DNA from: Terebella lapidaria
Lineage: Eukaryota; Annelida; Polychaeta; Terebellida; Terebellidae
Reading direction: 5' to 3'
NCBI GenBank assembly: GCA_949152475.1
Contig: OX424568.1
Location: forward strand, 11,321,667 to 11,385,666
Length of the DNA stretch: 64,000 nt
Below the pieces are notes generated by a model. It ran no database searches and had not been told where the DNA came from. It saw nothing but the letters and a program-made list of their open reading frames with translations. Both the position numbers and the translations under genes were made by a program. Shown piece after piece: positions 46,321-59,400 of this stretch. The number at the start of each line of letters is the position of its first letter. The first letter of the stretch is position 1.

Positions 46321-46879
46321 TATTAGGTGGTTGCGTTTTTCGTGACGAAGAACTTCTGGATGAAATTTTTTAACGTTTTGACAATTTATTTGTGTATCTG
46401 GTTCTTTTCAGCATTACACCTCTCTATGTTCGAAAATATAGTTTGGATCTTGAAAGTGACATGTGATCCATGAGCACAGGCTATCAAGTCATCAAGGAGC
46501 GCTGCAATACAGTCTACTGCAACTATATAACCAGCCTGACTACTGAACCTTCCACTCGTGTTTCAACGTAGTGATTACTGATATCATTCAGTTAATATTC
46601 CTGCCATACCAACTCTGTGCGATTCAAAATGCACAGCCAGTTGCCTCATGTACAACGAATAAATGTCATCACAAAACGTCTGACATTTTAATTCTCCCAC
46701 TGACAATTGATTCCTCTCCTTCATGCGTTCGAAAGAGTATTCATTCACCCCCAAGTGCTTTTTTGTTGATAAAACTCATTGGATCAAATAATTATCCTCG
46801 ACGTTCCATCTGACATCGATGTCTGTCTACTGCCTGAATTATACCGTATAAACCACTTTTGCAATGAGGCAATCAGAGT

Positions 46880-47060
46880 GAAGCAGCCGTCGCAAGCCAA
46901 TAGAGCCCACAACGTTTGTGTGAAATCAGAACATACCGAAGACTGGCCGCTTGCTTTCAGCGATGTTATCATCAGATGTGGTTGCACAGCCTTTGATGAA
47001 CTCACTTGCGGCCGAGTGGGATCGTACGGACGCCCATTAGTGCCAGGGGTGAAAATGTTT
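46880..47060. repeat. Coding-like repeat shared with 61340-61490
   Basis: About 77% identity by eye over about 110 bp (GAACATACCGAAGACTGGCC here, GAGCACACCAAAGGCTGGCC there). Both strands keep similar peptides: plus VKSEHT..WPL..SDV..CGC, minus SGQ..VCSDFT. The true coding strand, if any, is undetermined. Confidence 0.5.
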
Positions 47061-47288
47061 ATCTGGAGACCGCCACTTAACATAAGGTGGCCGCCTCCTA
47101 ATTATAGGACGACCGCCACTTATTTTTTTCGATAGACATATAGTAAAACTTCCTGGTAGGTACATCGCTTCCGTATGATCAATGCTGGACCACAATCAGT
47201 CAATAAAGCATACGTCTCTTTGCCATTGAAAAGTTAAAAGGTAGTCGTATCTCAAATAACAATATTTAATAGCACGGACAAAATAATA

Positions 47289-47594
47289 ATGATTGGGTAT
47301 GTTTCATTCGTACGGCTCACTAACCTGATCCCGAACAAGATTGGGTTTCTGATCTGTACACTGAAGGCAGGAGAGGATTTCGTCTTTGATATTTCAACCG
47401 AAGTCAACGGAAGCCGAGTCATGGTTGACGAAGAGACTGTCAACGAACTGACAAGGCAGTTGAAGCTAATAGACGTGGAATCAATACCCAGTATTAGGTA
47501 TTCCGAGCAAACAAAACAGGGTCCGTTATCCAATCTCATAGTCCGGGGACAGAAAGTCATATCAGGCATACGAAGTGAGAGAAAACAAAAATGA
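47289..47594 (+). CDS. Small unrecognised open frame, probably element-borne
   Basis: 101 codons with varied, non-repetitive composition (GEDFVFDISTEVNGSRVMVD; VNELTRQLKLIDVESIPSI), ending GIRSERKQK with TGA. A 40-bp piece (AGACGTGGAATCAATACCCA) recurs inverted at about 51320-51385, and a weaker one at 32.1 kb. It lies just upstream of the HECT-like relic and could be an exon of the same decayed gene. No domain recognised. Confidence 0.3.
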   Translation: MIGYVSFVRLTNLIPNKIGFLICTLKAGEDFVFDISTEVNGSRVMVDEETVNELTRQLKLIDVESIPSIRYSEQTKQGPLSNLIVRGQKVISGIRSERKQK

Positions 47595-47842
47595 CAGGGA
47601 AACTCATGAACCCCTCAAAATGGCCATTAGGAGGTGAAATCAGGTGTTCCGGAAAGAGTGAGCATTTCCTGCCCCACTAATGGCACCCGTCATGAATTCC
47701 CCAAAATTAACATGAAAATAAATCTAGTTGCATAGCAGACATGGATTTGTTGTATTTATCAACCAGATCATGATGACGTCATTAGAATTTCTTAAACGCA
47801 TAAAATATTTGAGAATTTATCTCCTGACAAAGAAAACAAGTT

Positions 47843-48541
47843 ATGTCAGACAGTGATGACGATATTGCTCACTTGGTCATTGAAGTCCCCGGGAAATAGT
47901 TCGTTACGGAGAGCTCACCTCCAATCAGATAGAAGCCGAAAAGCCTGCTCCTCAAATAGAACACATCGCACAAGCCTGTAGCAGTACACAAGCCCACTGT
48001 GTCTGAGTGACTCCAAGACATAGAGCACATATTTGTCAAGAACTTATCGAAATGTTTTCACAATACAACACCATGGGTGAGAAAATTGACGTAAAGGTGC
48101 TCAGGCAAGACAACACACGGGAAGTTTGCAGAGGACAACGGCGGCGTTCTTCCCGAGGTACTAACGGAGTTCTTGGAAACGTTTTATTTTCAGTACACAG
48201 AAGGTAACAGCTTTTAAATCACCGTGATCCGACATGACACGAGGGAAGCCCGGTGGAGGGCAGCGACCGTCATCGTGAAGATGGGGTTCAAGCAGCTAGG
48301 GGTTTCCCCCCATCAAGTTGGCATCTCCATTTATAGAACAGGCGTTCTCATGGAGTGTTCACCAGTCACAGCTCATTGAAGCATTCTTGCGTTACGTTCT
48401 GCCGATGGATAAGATAATATTCGAGTTAGCATTGAAGGATTTCTCATCCTGGACGAAGAAGAGCTCAACGATATCCTGGAAGGACATATAATCAAAACGC
48501 ATGTAACCGCGAAAATATCAAGAGAACCGTCGCGGAAATAG
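47843..48541 (+). pseudogene. Decayed HECT-like (transposon-associated) coding sequence
   Basis: Joined by eye across frames, the peptides include KIDVKVLRQDNTRE, EDNGGVLPEVLTEFLETFYF, VIRHDTREARWRA, VKMGFKQLGV, QLIEAFLRYVLPMDK and LDEEELNDILEGH. The order (DNGGV-x-x-x-L-TEF-W/L, then R-H-D, then GY/GF-x-x-x-x-x-P, then SFLRY/AFLRY and DEEEL) matches a HECT-like protein family found in many copies in fish and marine invertebrate genomes. At least two stops and several frameshifts interrupt it (for example TGA near 48107 and TAA near 48214 in the main frame). A dead copy. Confidence 0.45.
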
Positions 48542-48549
48542 GGCGTGTG

Positions 48550-50700
48550 TCTCGTTTCTCATAAGTCGTAAAATGACGTATTCAGGTACGTAGTGGTGAC
48601 AAACATTGCCACGTGGTCATTTTTGCTGATTTTGCTCGATTTCAGAAGCACTATACAAAAATATGATTACGAATATTGTTACAATCAATTATTTCATTTA
48701 TTACACTTGCTCTGAACTACAGCATACCACTGTTTAGAATAATGAGGTTATATTTTTTCATAGTCAATTTGCCCCCGATCTATGTTGTGTTTCACAGCAT
48801 GTTTTTGGACTACATATTCCAATATAACAAGATTGTTTTTGTGATGTTGTGAAGTGTACAAAACATATGCCACATCATATATAGTCACAAACACCACCGA
48901 CGATGTGGAAACTAGTCACGTAGTTTCGAGGGAATGAGCTTTTTCCTCCCGTCAAGGTCATGACCTTGGAACATAAAAACATACATTTTTCATCCCTTTT
49001 AAATGGAATGAAATGCTAAAGAAAAATGCATATTTAGATCGTTAGCAATCGTAGAAACGGGTCATGGTCAATGTACGAACATGCGATAATTTTCCGATAA
49101 TTTCCGTGTAAGTTGCAGGAATTCAAATATGTAGAATTTTACGAATTGGCCCGAAAATTTGGCGGGGAAATCAAATGTCACCAGAAAGGTCAAATCATTT
49201 ACACGCCCTATAGCGTGGTTACGATGCGGTTACTTTATGCCAATAACATAAATTACCGAACAAGTTTAGGTTGTAGTGTGAAAGTGTCATGGTGCTATGC
49301 CTAAACAACAACGTTGCGAAACATGTGTAAGGTTCAGTGAGAGACACACGCACCCTGTGACCCCGTCAATGGTTCCAATCTTACTGCACTCAGGATGTGG
49401 TAAACGCCAATGAAGCGTTGTATAAGAAGCACTTATCATATTTTCATGCAGCTGACTATTGAAATGAATCATTATACAACACTGAGGACACTACAGATTT
49501 GTCAAGTCAGTAGTCCTATACTGTGGGCAACTACAAACAAAGTGTCTATGAAATATGATGTCATACATACGAACAATTTTTATAGTGACACTATAACAAC
49601 TATTTAAGTCGTGATATATATATTTTTTTGAGATTCAAATCGATGATTCTTTGAGATATAAATTTGTGATACTTCAATGGTAGAAATATCGCACACTGTC
49701 TACCCCTGGTGATGCTGGTGTGAATCTCATTGCTAAATAGGGCTTTGTGGTTTTTTCCCAAAATAACTCATAAAACATGTTATGAAACATTATTGTACTC
49801 ATTATTGTACGCTGAAAATATGTACACTGAAATTTTTTTTCAGGCTATCACAAAAAAGTCAGATGATTATCAAGAAATAACTATGTCGCCCATTGCCCAT
49901 ATACATCAATATCTTAAGCATCGGACCTGACTTGCCGATTGTAACAATAATATATATTCATTATATGTCATACACTGATATGATCCAAGATGTTAGATAT
50001 AATGATTATAAATGGGTCATTACATTGATATGATAACCTTTACTGAGTCCCTATGGTCCAATTGCCAGCACTAGGAGTTTATCAGAAGTAGGATGTGCCA
50101 AAAAGCTTCGTCTCCGTGTTAGTTGTGGCCAGTCAGATATAGTGGTGAAAATTTGAAACATTCACCTAATTGTTCGACAGCTCCATTCATTTGTTTTATC
50201 GAGAGTGGTTGTGCAACCTTGTTGGGATACGCCATATCATATTTTCGATTGCTTGAAATATTCCACAGAACAATAAAAACATTCACATAGAAAATGACAA
50301 TCTGTTAGGTCCTAATATTCATGATAGCCTTGGCTCTCCTTCATCGTCAAGTGAGAAAACATATCTGTGTAATATTTTATTACACCGTGGTCCCGATATG
50401 ACATCTGATCAAGAAGATATGACTTTGTACTGTCGCCTTTGAAATATATCAAGTTTATTATTCCATATCATCATCTAACTTTTTTGTTTGATGTATGTAT
50501 AGTATCTGTACCTGAAATGTTTGATTGAAAATATATAAAAGTATGGTACATACTACATACTTGTGCTGTAATACATTGTAAAAACAGGGAAATATGTTTT
50601 CGCACTCGTCATGTATTGCACGGAGGAGACCCCCCTTTTGACATCAGCGGCGGGTAATTCTCTTCATATTAAAAGACAGAATTCACATTTACTACATGTC
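48550..50700. other. No gene seen
   Basis: AT-rich sequence with weak open frames (49113-49304, 49730-49930) lacking recognisable features. Confidence 0.35.
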
Positions 50701-52700
50701 TCAATGTTCGTATTCATTTAACAACCAAGACCAACAGAGTGCAAACAAAGATGCCAAGTTTTATCACAGGAGTATTGTTCATCACAATTGAGATACGTCT
50801 TAGTTTTTATTGCCAATCTCCTTCTCTCCTCATCTCCAATTCCACCTCTGCACTTCTCATGAATACTAATTCTATTTCCATGAATATTCGCGTGAGATTG
50901 GCAAAAGTATACACACAAGACTCTCTTTATTGGCTAAAGTCAAACATATCTCTGGTATCATATCTTGTAGTCAAAGCTGGAACATGAGTATGGACTTGGT
51001 TAATTAAACATTTATACAATGAAAATCAACTCAAGTCATTATCACAAGGTGGGAGGTGTGTGCGATGGAAAGCATCGATACCCTCATCGGCTCTAAATGT
51101 AGCATGGATTAGTTCCAGAATTGTAGACCATCCCCTACACTTGGGTGAATATGGCAGGCCCAAAATAAAATACCACTTTGATTGGATTGTTTTCAACTTT
51201 GGCTTTCAAACAATTGGTCCCTTGTGATTCACACCTAAACATTTACCCAGCCACGAGCAATCCAATGTCAGTTACGTTACGGCTAGATCCACTGGTCTGC
51301 TTTGCTATAACGTCGTAAGTTGACGTTTTGTTTGCTCGGAATACTTAATACTGGGTATTGATTCCACGTCTATCTGCTGGGCTAAGTAGACCGTCACAGA
51401 TCAAACGGATTACAGTGAAGAAATGTTGCTGAAACGGAATTGATATTTGCTATTTAAAATATTGATTCACATCAATGTTCTAAATCGCTTCGTGTTATGT
51501 GATTTCCTAATGATTGACAAACTAGAAACACTTTCCTTTTTGTGTGTCACTTTCAGTGCCAAAAATGGGATGAATAGACTTGACAGACCCAGAGGCCTGA
51601 CCCAAATTAGATATCGTCTTAGTCTGCCGTGCTGCCACTTCGATGCTGTGTTCTTGAAACACTGCTTTTGTTTCAATGAGGTCTGCCAGTTGATTCACGC
51701 AGCTATAAAGTTAAGTCGAGTCCTGTGTCTACCCACTCGGGAGTCCTACTCATTGTTTGAAATGCAATTGAAAATACCAGATACTATTTTTAAATTATAA
51801 TTAAGGGTGTGCTTTCAACTACAAATATTCTGTGTCGTGCTAAAATTAAGGTCAGTCAATCAAAAATTACCACGAAAGCACCCACGCTATTTCAATGTCC
51901 CAGAATATATAATGCTTTTTTTTCATCAAATGTGTGTGTTTTCTAAGCCTCTCGTCAATGTGAAAACTAGCTCCCACTATCAACTAAAAACCTAACTTCT
52001 ATCTACAAATTGACTATTAAACTGTTATCGTTCGAGTGAGAAGGTCGATAGCATAGATATTCAGCAACTGGAAATTTAATGTGACCAGCATCACCCGGAT
52101 TCAGAAGATGTTTTAGGAAAAAGAAATGGTTAAATACTGCATCTAATTTGTACAGTTAAGTCATGGGCCAGTTATGTTTCTGTCACATGGTACACACACG
52201 TTCGTTTACCGTTTAGATAGTATAAAATCGCCGAACCAACAGCCACGCAGTTGCACCTCCCCTTAAAATACAATTCTTAGAAATCAGGCAACTCTAACTC
52301 TTTGGTCCCATTTTCATTGTAAGACTAATTGAACATTTGAAATTGACAGACCCAGAAGCCCTGATCAGATATCACCCTTTCTCATTTTCCTCTCGTAGCT
52401 AATCCTCTGAGGTCTGCAGCTAATCCCCTGAGGTTCGGCCCGGTAATCAGTTGGAAGCATGTATCTGCACCTCTGTACATTTTCTGAGTCCCAGCGAAGT
52501 ATTCAAATGCCAATATCCGTATTAGGGACAGAGAGGGGTAAGTATTTTACTTAAAGATGTGATGATGTGAAGAATGTGCTAAAATCAAAAGTCTAGAAGT
52601 ACATAATCTAACAATGAAATGTGACCATAGGGTATATAATAAATAATAATTACAAACCAGGTAAAACGATCACCTGACTTTCTGTATTACATGTGTGCAA
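50700..52700. repeat. Duplicated block, second copy
   Basis: Partner of 43.0-45.1 kb; see there. Includes the inverted 47.5-kb fragment at about 51320-51385 and two copies of the GACCCAGAAGCC-type segment (51583, 52350). The open frame 51447-51800 lies in this block and has no recognised domain. Confidence 0.65.
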
Positions 52701-53412
52701 TATGTATTCGTATATGTTTGTCAATGAAAATAATCTTTTTTGTCAAATTGTTTTCATATAGAAGTCTTAAATTTGGAAGAAAATTACCGTTTGACTCCCA
52801 GATGTCAAGTTATAACAGGAGTCTGCGATACTACTTAGGATTGCTAAAGTATCAGCAAAATAAATCAAGCATGATTTACCATGGTTTATTTCAGGTCATT
52901 ACATATGGGGTATAAATAACAGCTAGCTGCCACATTGAACAACACATTCTCAAATAAACCTCCACCTTTATATTCCACTAGCATGTGAAAAATCATTACA
53001 CAAAGTGTGTTTAAAATTATAATGATAATAACTCCCGAGTTCAACTCTGGATGCATACTTGCATACATCAAGCAAAACAAGCTCTTAATAAATATCATGT
53101 CAACAAAACTCATGAACACAAAATATCTGCAATATAAATTTTCACCAGCCAGACAAAACGATACAGTATTATGAGTAGTATTTTTCGCATGTGATATTGT
53201 CACAAGGAAGCCTAAGCGTTTGATTTGATTGATATGTATGTTGTGGATATGATTTGGTCACGTTATATTCACCTTTAACTTACATATATGCATAACTCTT
53301 AAAACATTATCTACGTATTTGTATTATCCGATATTCTCCACAATATTACCCTACAACTTGCAGAGTTTTTTTTTTTAGCTGACACGACTGTCAAGATTTA
53401 GATGAACTATTT
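52700..53412. other. Downstream of DNER; no gene seen
   Basis: Probable 3' UTR of DNER on the minus strand just below 53413. TTTATT at 52885-52890 (AATAAA on minus) is one possible polyadenylation signal about 520 nt past the stop. Confidence 0.35.
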
Positions 53413-56400
53413 TTACACCCGTTTGGGTTTCAATGAGTTGACGAGTTGTGTATCTTGAGTGGCGTCGTAACTACATCCAGACGCTTCCAAGATGGCGTCC
53501 ATGGAGGGTCCCGGATCTAGCGACTGGTTCGCCATCTGACGGCCACATGCTTCCTTCTTCTCTCGCAATGTATCTCTGTAATTATACGGAATTACACATC
53601 AATAGTCATTGATAACGACTCATTCACCTACATCCTGTGATGCTATTACCTGTTTATTTGAGCCCAAAGATGTCTCGGTATAAATTTGTATATAAATTTT
53701 AAAAATCGAAATTCTAAGAATAGAAACAGACAAACAGAATGGCTTCAACGGGAACATAAGGATTACGCCATCCTTACTCTGTATGCCTCGCGTATCCATC
53801 CCTGCGGTGACACAGAACTTTGTACGTCTCATGCATGCGGCAGTAACACCCGACCAGTACAGATAGGGCTATGAGTAACGCCCCTGCCAGGGTCCCAGCC
53901 ACTATGTACAGGTGGTGTATGACTGGGTGTGGGCTACTTCTGTCACCAAGGTAACTAGACTCCGGGAACCGACGTGGCAGGTTCATCCGTTCTTTAAAAG
54001 AAAGAGAGATCAAAACCACTTGCGAGAAAACTCATTGCAGATTATTCATATTTATCAACTTCAATACACAGTGCTTCATCTTAATTTATATAATTTTCAT
54101 ATCCAAGTTTTGAGTAGCTCATCCATAATAACTCACTATATTCGCAGTGAATCCCTGATACGTCTTCAGGACACACGCACATGTAGCCGGATATGACGTC
54201 ACGACATTTGCCTCCATTCATGCAGGGATCAGAGGCGCACTCGTTTATGTTTACTTCACAATGATAACCTGTAAAACACATATGGATAATACCTGTGCCA
54301 ATGTTAAAGTTACCCCATAACAATTTGCCATGATATCAACAGTTTATGTGTGATATTTTATTTGCATCATTCAAAAAAATTCACCAACCCAATGTTGAAA
54401 GATTCATCCCCATTCAGATGATCAAGATTCCACAAACACAGATAAATATTATCAAAAACAAATACACACAGCCTACCAGTGAAGCCCGGATTACATGTAC
54501 ACTCGTAACTGTGCCCGAAGTCCACACACTCTGTGGCGTTATAGCAGGGGGAGGGGTCACAAAGATCCACCTGTAGATGGGGAAATTGCGTAAATTTCAC
54601 TGAAAAATCAATTCCTAAAATATGTGTGGTCTTGCTAACTGGTACAGTTCAAAGTTCAGTGTTGATTAACGACAACAAAGCCATATTGCGCAATCCATTG
54701 GGTATACATACCTTGACAGCACAGTTCTCGCCTGTATATCCCTGGGAACACTGACATTCATAACCTTCTGGACTATTGATACAAAAACCGTCATTACGAC
54801 AGGGACTTGATATACACTCGTCAAATTCACGATCACAGTTACTGCCTCCGTAGCCTGCAATATTGATGTAGGATCGGATCAGAATCTATGGAAAAACTGC
54901 ATTGATCATGGATATTTGTGGGGGATAACGGTCGCATTTAGTAGTGCACGTTGTGACTTTTGCTATACCAATCATTGTAAGTAGGCAATACGATGTACTA
55001 TAAAGGACTCACTAACCTGGTGTACAGTAGCACTGGTGGCCGCCGACTTTGTCCACACACACCCCGTGAACACAGGGTCGACTGGCACAATTGTTATTGT
55101 TGACCTCACAATGATGGCCACTGTAACCATGGGAACAGTGACACGTGTAGCTGGTCAAGTTACCCTCACATGTGGCCTTGTTCTCACAGGGGTCAATCTC
55201 ACACAGGTTGGTCACCCGACTCTCACATTGGTTACCATAGTAACCTGAAGTCAAAATGTGATTTAAATCAATATATTTGTTGCTATAAATGTATCATCAA
55301 AACTGTATTGTTATCATTGATTTTTATTCATTGATATATCTTCAATCTAGATAACAGAATGTTGAAACTTATGTGTTTCAGCCGTGGTAAGTATGATAAT
55401 ACGTTACCAAGGAGACACTGGCAGGAGTAGTTATTTCCAGTGACGTCACCGTTGCCATGAATACAATGACCACCATTCTGACAGGGGGCGCTGATGCATG
55501 CGTCACGGTCCTCACAGTAAGGTCCTGTGTAGCCTTGGCAACAATCACACTCATACTGGTTCTACAAACATACAAACAATAACACAGTGTTTTTGTCAAC
55601 ACTATAACTCACTACTGCAAAAGAGTATGGTTGAATAGTTCACGAATACAAACACCGGTCCATTTTGATATAAATATAACTGCAAGTTGTAAAATTGTGT
55701 TTTGACATTTTCATAGCAATGACTCTTACAGCCAGGAAGCTGGTAACACAGCGCCCTCTGTTCCAGCAGTAGACTGGCTCACCGACCCCTGAGCACGCTT
55801 CTTGTTTTACTGTCAGATTTAGACGTAGTCCATATCTACAGTCGTACAGTGGGTCTGATGTGTTGACTATAACAAAATATAATGAAAAATGAACAGCAAA
55901 ATTACATTGTAATGGCGATTTTGAATATACCCAAAAAACAGTTCTAATTGACTGTTAAAACTGTTAAGAATTCAAAATCAGAATCAGTTGTATACTAACT
56001 CCATCCGGTGTACAGTAGAAACAACTACGTTTACCACACTGTCTGTCCATGATGACGACAGTGTGTCTTTTGATAAGGTATTCGGTCGGGCTTTGATTTT
56101 ATTGCAAAATGTTGTATTTTACGTTTATTCTTGCAATCTTCGAAATTTTGCTGTATTGGTGGTAAGAGATTGATACATACCTTTACAGTATACAAATACA
56201 AACTGATAATGATTTTCTCATAGTTCTGGCTTGAGCACGCAAGAACAACCAACGTTATAGATTATATACCTATAAAGTAGTTGCTGCCTGTTTTGATGTA
56301 CGTAGCAGGGACGATGAATTCTGAGCTGCTCCCATGCTCTATCACAGGGCGCCCTCTGGTGAAGTTACATGATCGGAAGCCAATCTCATCCACGAGGAAA

Positions 56401-59400
56401 GGTTGGATCGTGTAGATGATATCCATGTTAGGACTCGAGTGGAACCTAACAAACGAGGCATGAGGTATACACAGTTTGCTGGGTTGTATTTATGTATTAT
56501 TCTTGTTTAAACATATAATTCCAATTATGCATATCACTAGGGAATGGTATCCATGCATGGAATAGTCAGAGGATTGAAATAAAACTACAGAGAAATACAT
56601 GGATTATCATGATATGAATGCACTAAACCAGATATTGTAGATGATGAAAATGAGGTTGTATTCCCAATCTCAATGAGCACATTTCCAGTAATCAAGATAT
56701 GGGTAAGCCGTGCTGTTTATGGGTAAGCCGTGCTGTTTATGTGTAAGCCGTGCTGTTTATGTGTACGCCGTGCTATTTATGTGTAAGCCGTGCTGTTTAT
56801 GTGTAAGCCGTGCTGTTTCTGGGTGAGCCGTGCTCTTTATGGGTGAGCCGTGCTGTTTATGGGTAAGCCGTGCTGTTTATGGGTAAGCCGTTTTGTTTAC
56901 GTGTAAGCAGTGCTTATTACACTGATGTTATGTAATATCACAGACATGTGTATAAACTAGAACTATGCAAATATGTTTTGGTCTTTTTTAGTTAAATTGC
57001 ATGCTCATTAGCGTTTCATTAGCAAGAATGTTTGCATGCATAGGTATTGATTGATTCCATTTCACTGATTATATTTCGAAATGACTATGCAGCTATTGAC
57101 GGGTATGTATAATAATGTGTGTGCACACCCGCCATGATCCTCCAAAATCAAATTTTGTAGTTAGTTTTTATCATATTTTTTCACATGAGAGATGTGTCCG
57201 GCATCTTTGGGCTCAGCTTCTATTGTAGATAGAGACATGATTGTGGTGTTTATAGGCATGTTTTGATACTGTGGAATACAATGGTGTCATTACCGAGTAT
57301 CTATGACTGTCTGTTGCTTCAGAATGCAAAATGACTGACAATGAAACCGGTTAAAATCACATTTTTCGACCATGGTGCGACTGTCACGTGGAGAAATCCT
57401 GAATGGAGGCTAGGTTGATAGTTAAAGCAGTTCAATTCCCACATATCAAGCTCGGAAAATAAGAATTAGTTCAAAGAAATAGTGCCAAGATAGATTCTTT
57501 CGAATTCCTGGATATATTTCTTGATGACGAATGTGGCAATCGCTCGCGATTTCAATAGTATATTCAATAGTATATTCAATAATTTTCAGGCAGAAAATAT
57601 TGTTTTGTCAGTCCACGTCCCAAACAATGTATCTTTTAAATGTGGAGTTGTTCATCCCAACAACTAATCTTTGACATGCATTAATTGTTATATAACATGA
57701 GCATGTTCTGCTTTAACACCTAGTACACGAGCTTCTTTATTGTTATAATCGGTGCAACATTGAACATCACTCCATTTTGGAAAAATTACAAAAAGTGATT
57801 TTAGAGATAGGTATGATGTTCAAATATGCACCTCTATGGTGGATCCCTATAGTATTGTTTGTTGGGAGGTCCCATGGAAGATAATTATGTAATATGTATC
57901 ATACTGTAATATATTGATGTTCAAAATATTCATGAAGTCAAACTAATAAATCAACATTGGTATCAGATGTTGTGAATTTATCGGCAGTGTTACAACTGAA
58001 TTGGGCACCGGGCACCAATAGTCACCTTATACCTCAGTCAAATTTCGTTGATAGTATCGCCTCTTACATTATCAACTGAAACGCGACTGCACGAATATAG
58101 TTGTGCTGCCTCTGAAATGGTGCACCAATAATCTTGATCTTCACTGTACCAATTTCCTCGCCAGTGATGGAATGATCAAAATGGGAAGGCCCGGAGGCTA
58201 ATGAGATATCACCCAAGCATCTTCTTCTGTGTCGTCATTTGGTTGTCGCTGCTTGACCCCCTTTTGTTTGACCTCCTGGGGTTAGCCAGTTAATCCGTTT
58301 GCGCTACCCAGTACACAATGGCCCTGTATCTATACCGGTGGGAAATCTCACTTGGATATTCAATGGGCAATACATTAGGGTGGCAGAGTGTTATAAGTGA
58401 CGAGACAACAATGAAAGTAATGGAGTGTGACCAGCGCATTTAGCAGCGCATACGGCTAATTATATCAAGATTTCGTTCCATATACCCAGCACTTCTCTTC
58501 ATACGGACTTACGTGCTTAGTGTATTTCTGTATTTTTTTTATTGGTTTTGTAGGCTACAAGGTTATACGAAGACATCACGTGCAATGGTACTATTATATT
58601 CTGACAAGACGCCTTCACTTGCATCACCTGGAGTATTTGTATTGCCTTCATAAGTGAAAGGTCACCAGGAGCATGAAAGGTATCACCATACGAATATCGT
58701 CCATACCTGATCTCCACACCTTTCTGTGTCTGTATGGGGCGGATTTGAGGCTCTAGGGGAACGTCATTGGGTAGGTTCAGCCCGAAACACGTATTCATGG
58801 AACTGCACGTCATCTGCAAAGTGTATACACATTCATTGATCACACATACATCATTTCATACATATAGGGGTCGTTGATTGGAGAGTACATGAAAAGAAAA
58901 AAAAGTACAAACAATGTCAACATTACTCCTCTCAGAGGCAATATTTTATAATCTTCCTGGAGCAAATTCATGGCCCAGTCACCACGAATTTCATACAACT
59001 CAATTATTTTGGAAGTTATCCAGATCGTTATTCGTTTTCACTCTTGTTCAGATAGAATCGTCATTTTGAACAGTACATTGAACATTGCTTATCAAAATGC
59101 AACCTCCTGTCCAACAGCAACAGGTCAATATTTTCATTCTGCTTATGTCCTATCGTATCCAAGAAGGGCCATACAGTTCCGAGGCCATCTAGTTGACGAA
59201 ACAGGAGATGAAGGCTAGAGAATCGAATTCAGATGCATAAGCCATCATCAAAGTTCCATATTTGCACAGCTGCAAGAAGTGTTTACTTCATTTTGTTCGT
59301 ATTTGATTCAACTGCGTTGGGCATATTTATTCAAACATCAATATACAAGATGCGATACATACACGGATAATATCCTCAATAACTACTCTTTATTGAAGAT

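Noticed and set aside
56701..56915. Regular 20-bp repeats resembling a CRISPR array
   Set aside because: Units are head-to-tail with no unique spacers, and the DNA is nuclear; a minisatellite.
58529..58706. Extension of DNER exon 2 beyond the GTATGG donor
   Set aside because: Open to 58517 but would break phase with exon 3; the upstream donor restores phase and DNER similarity.
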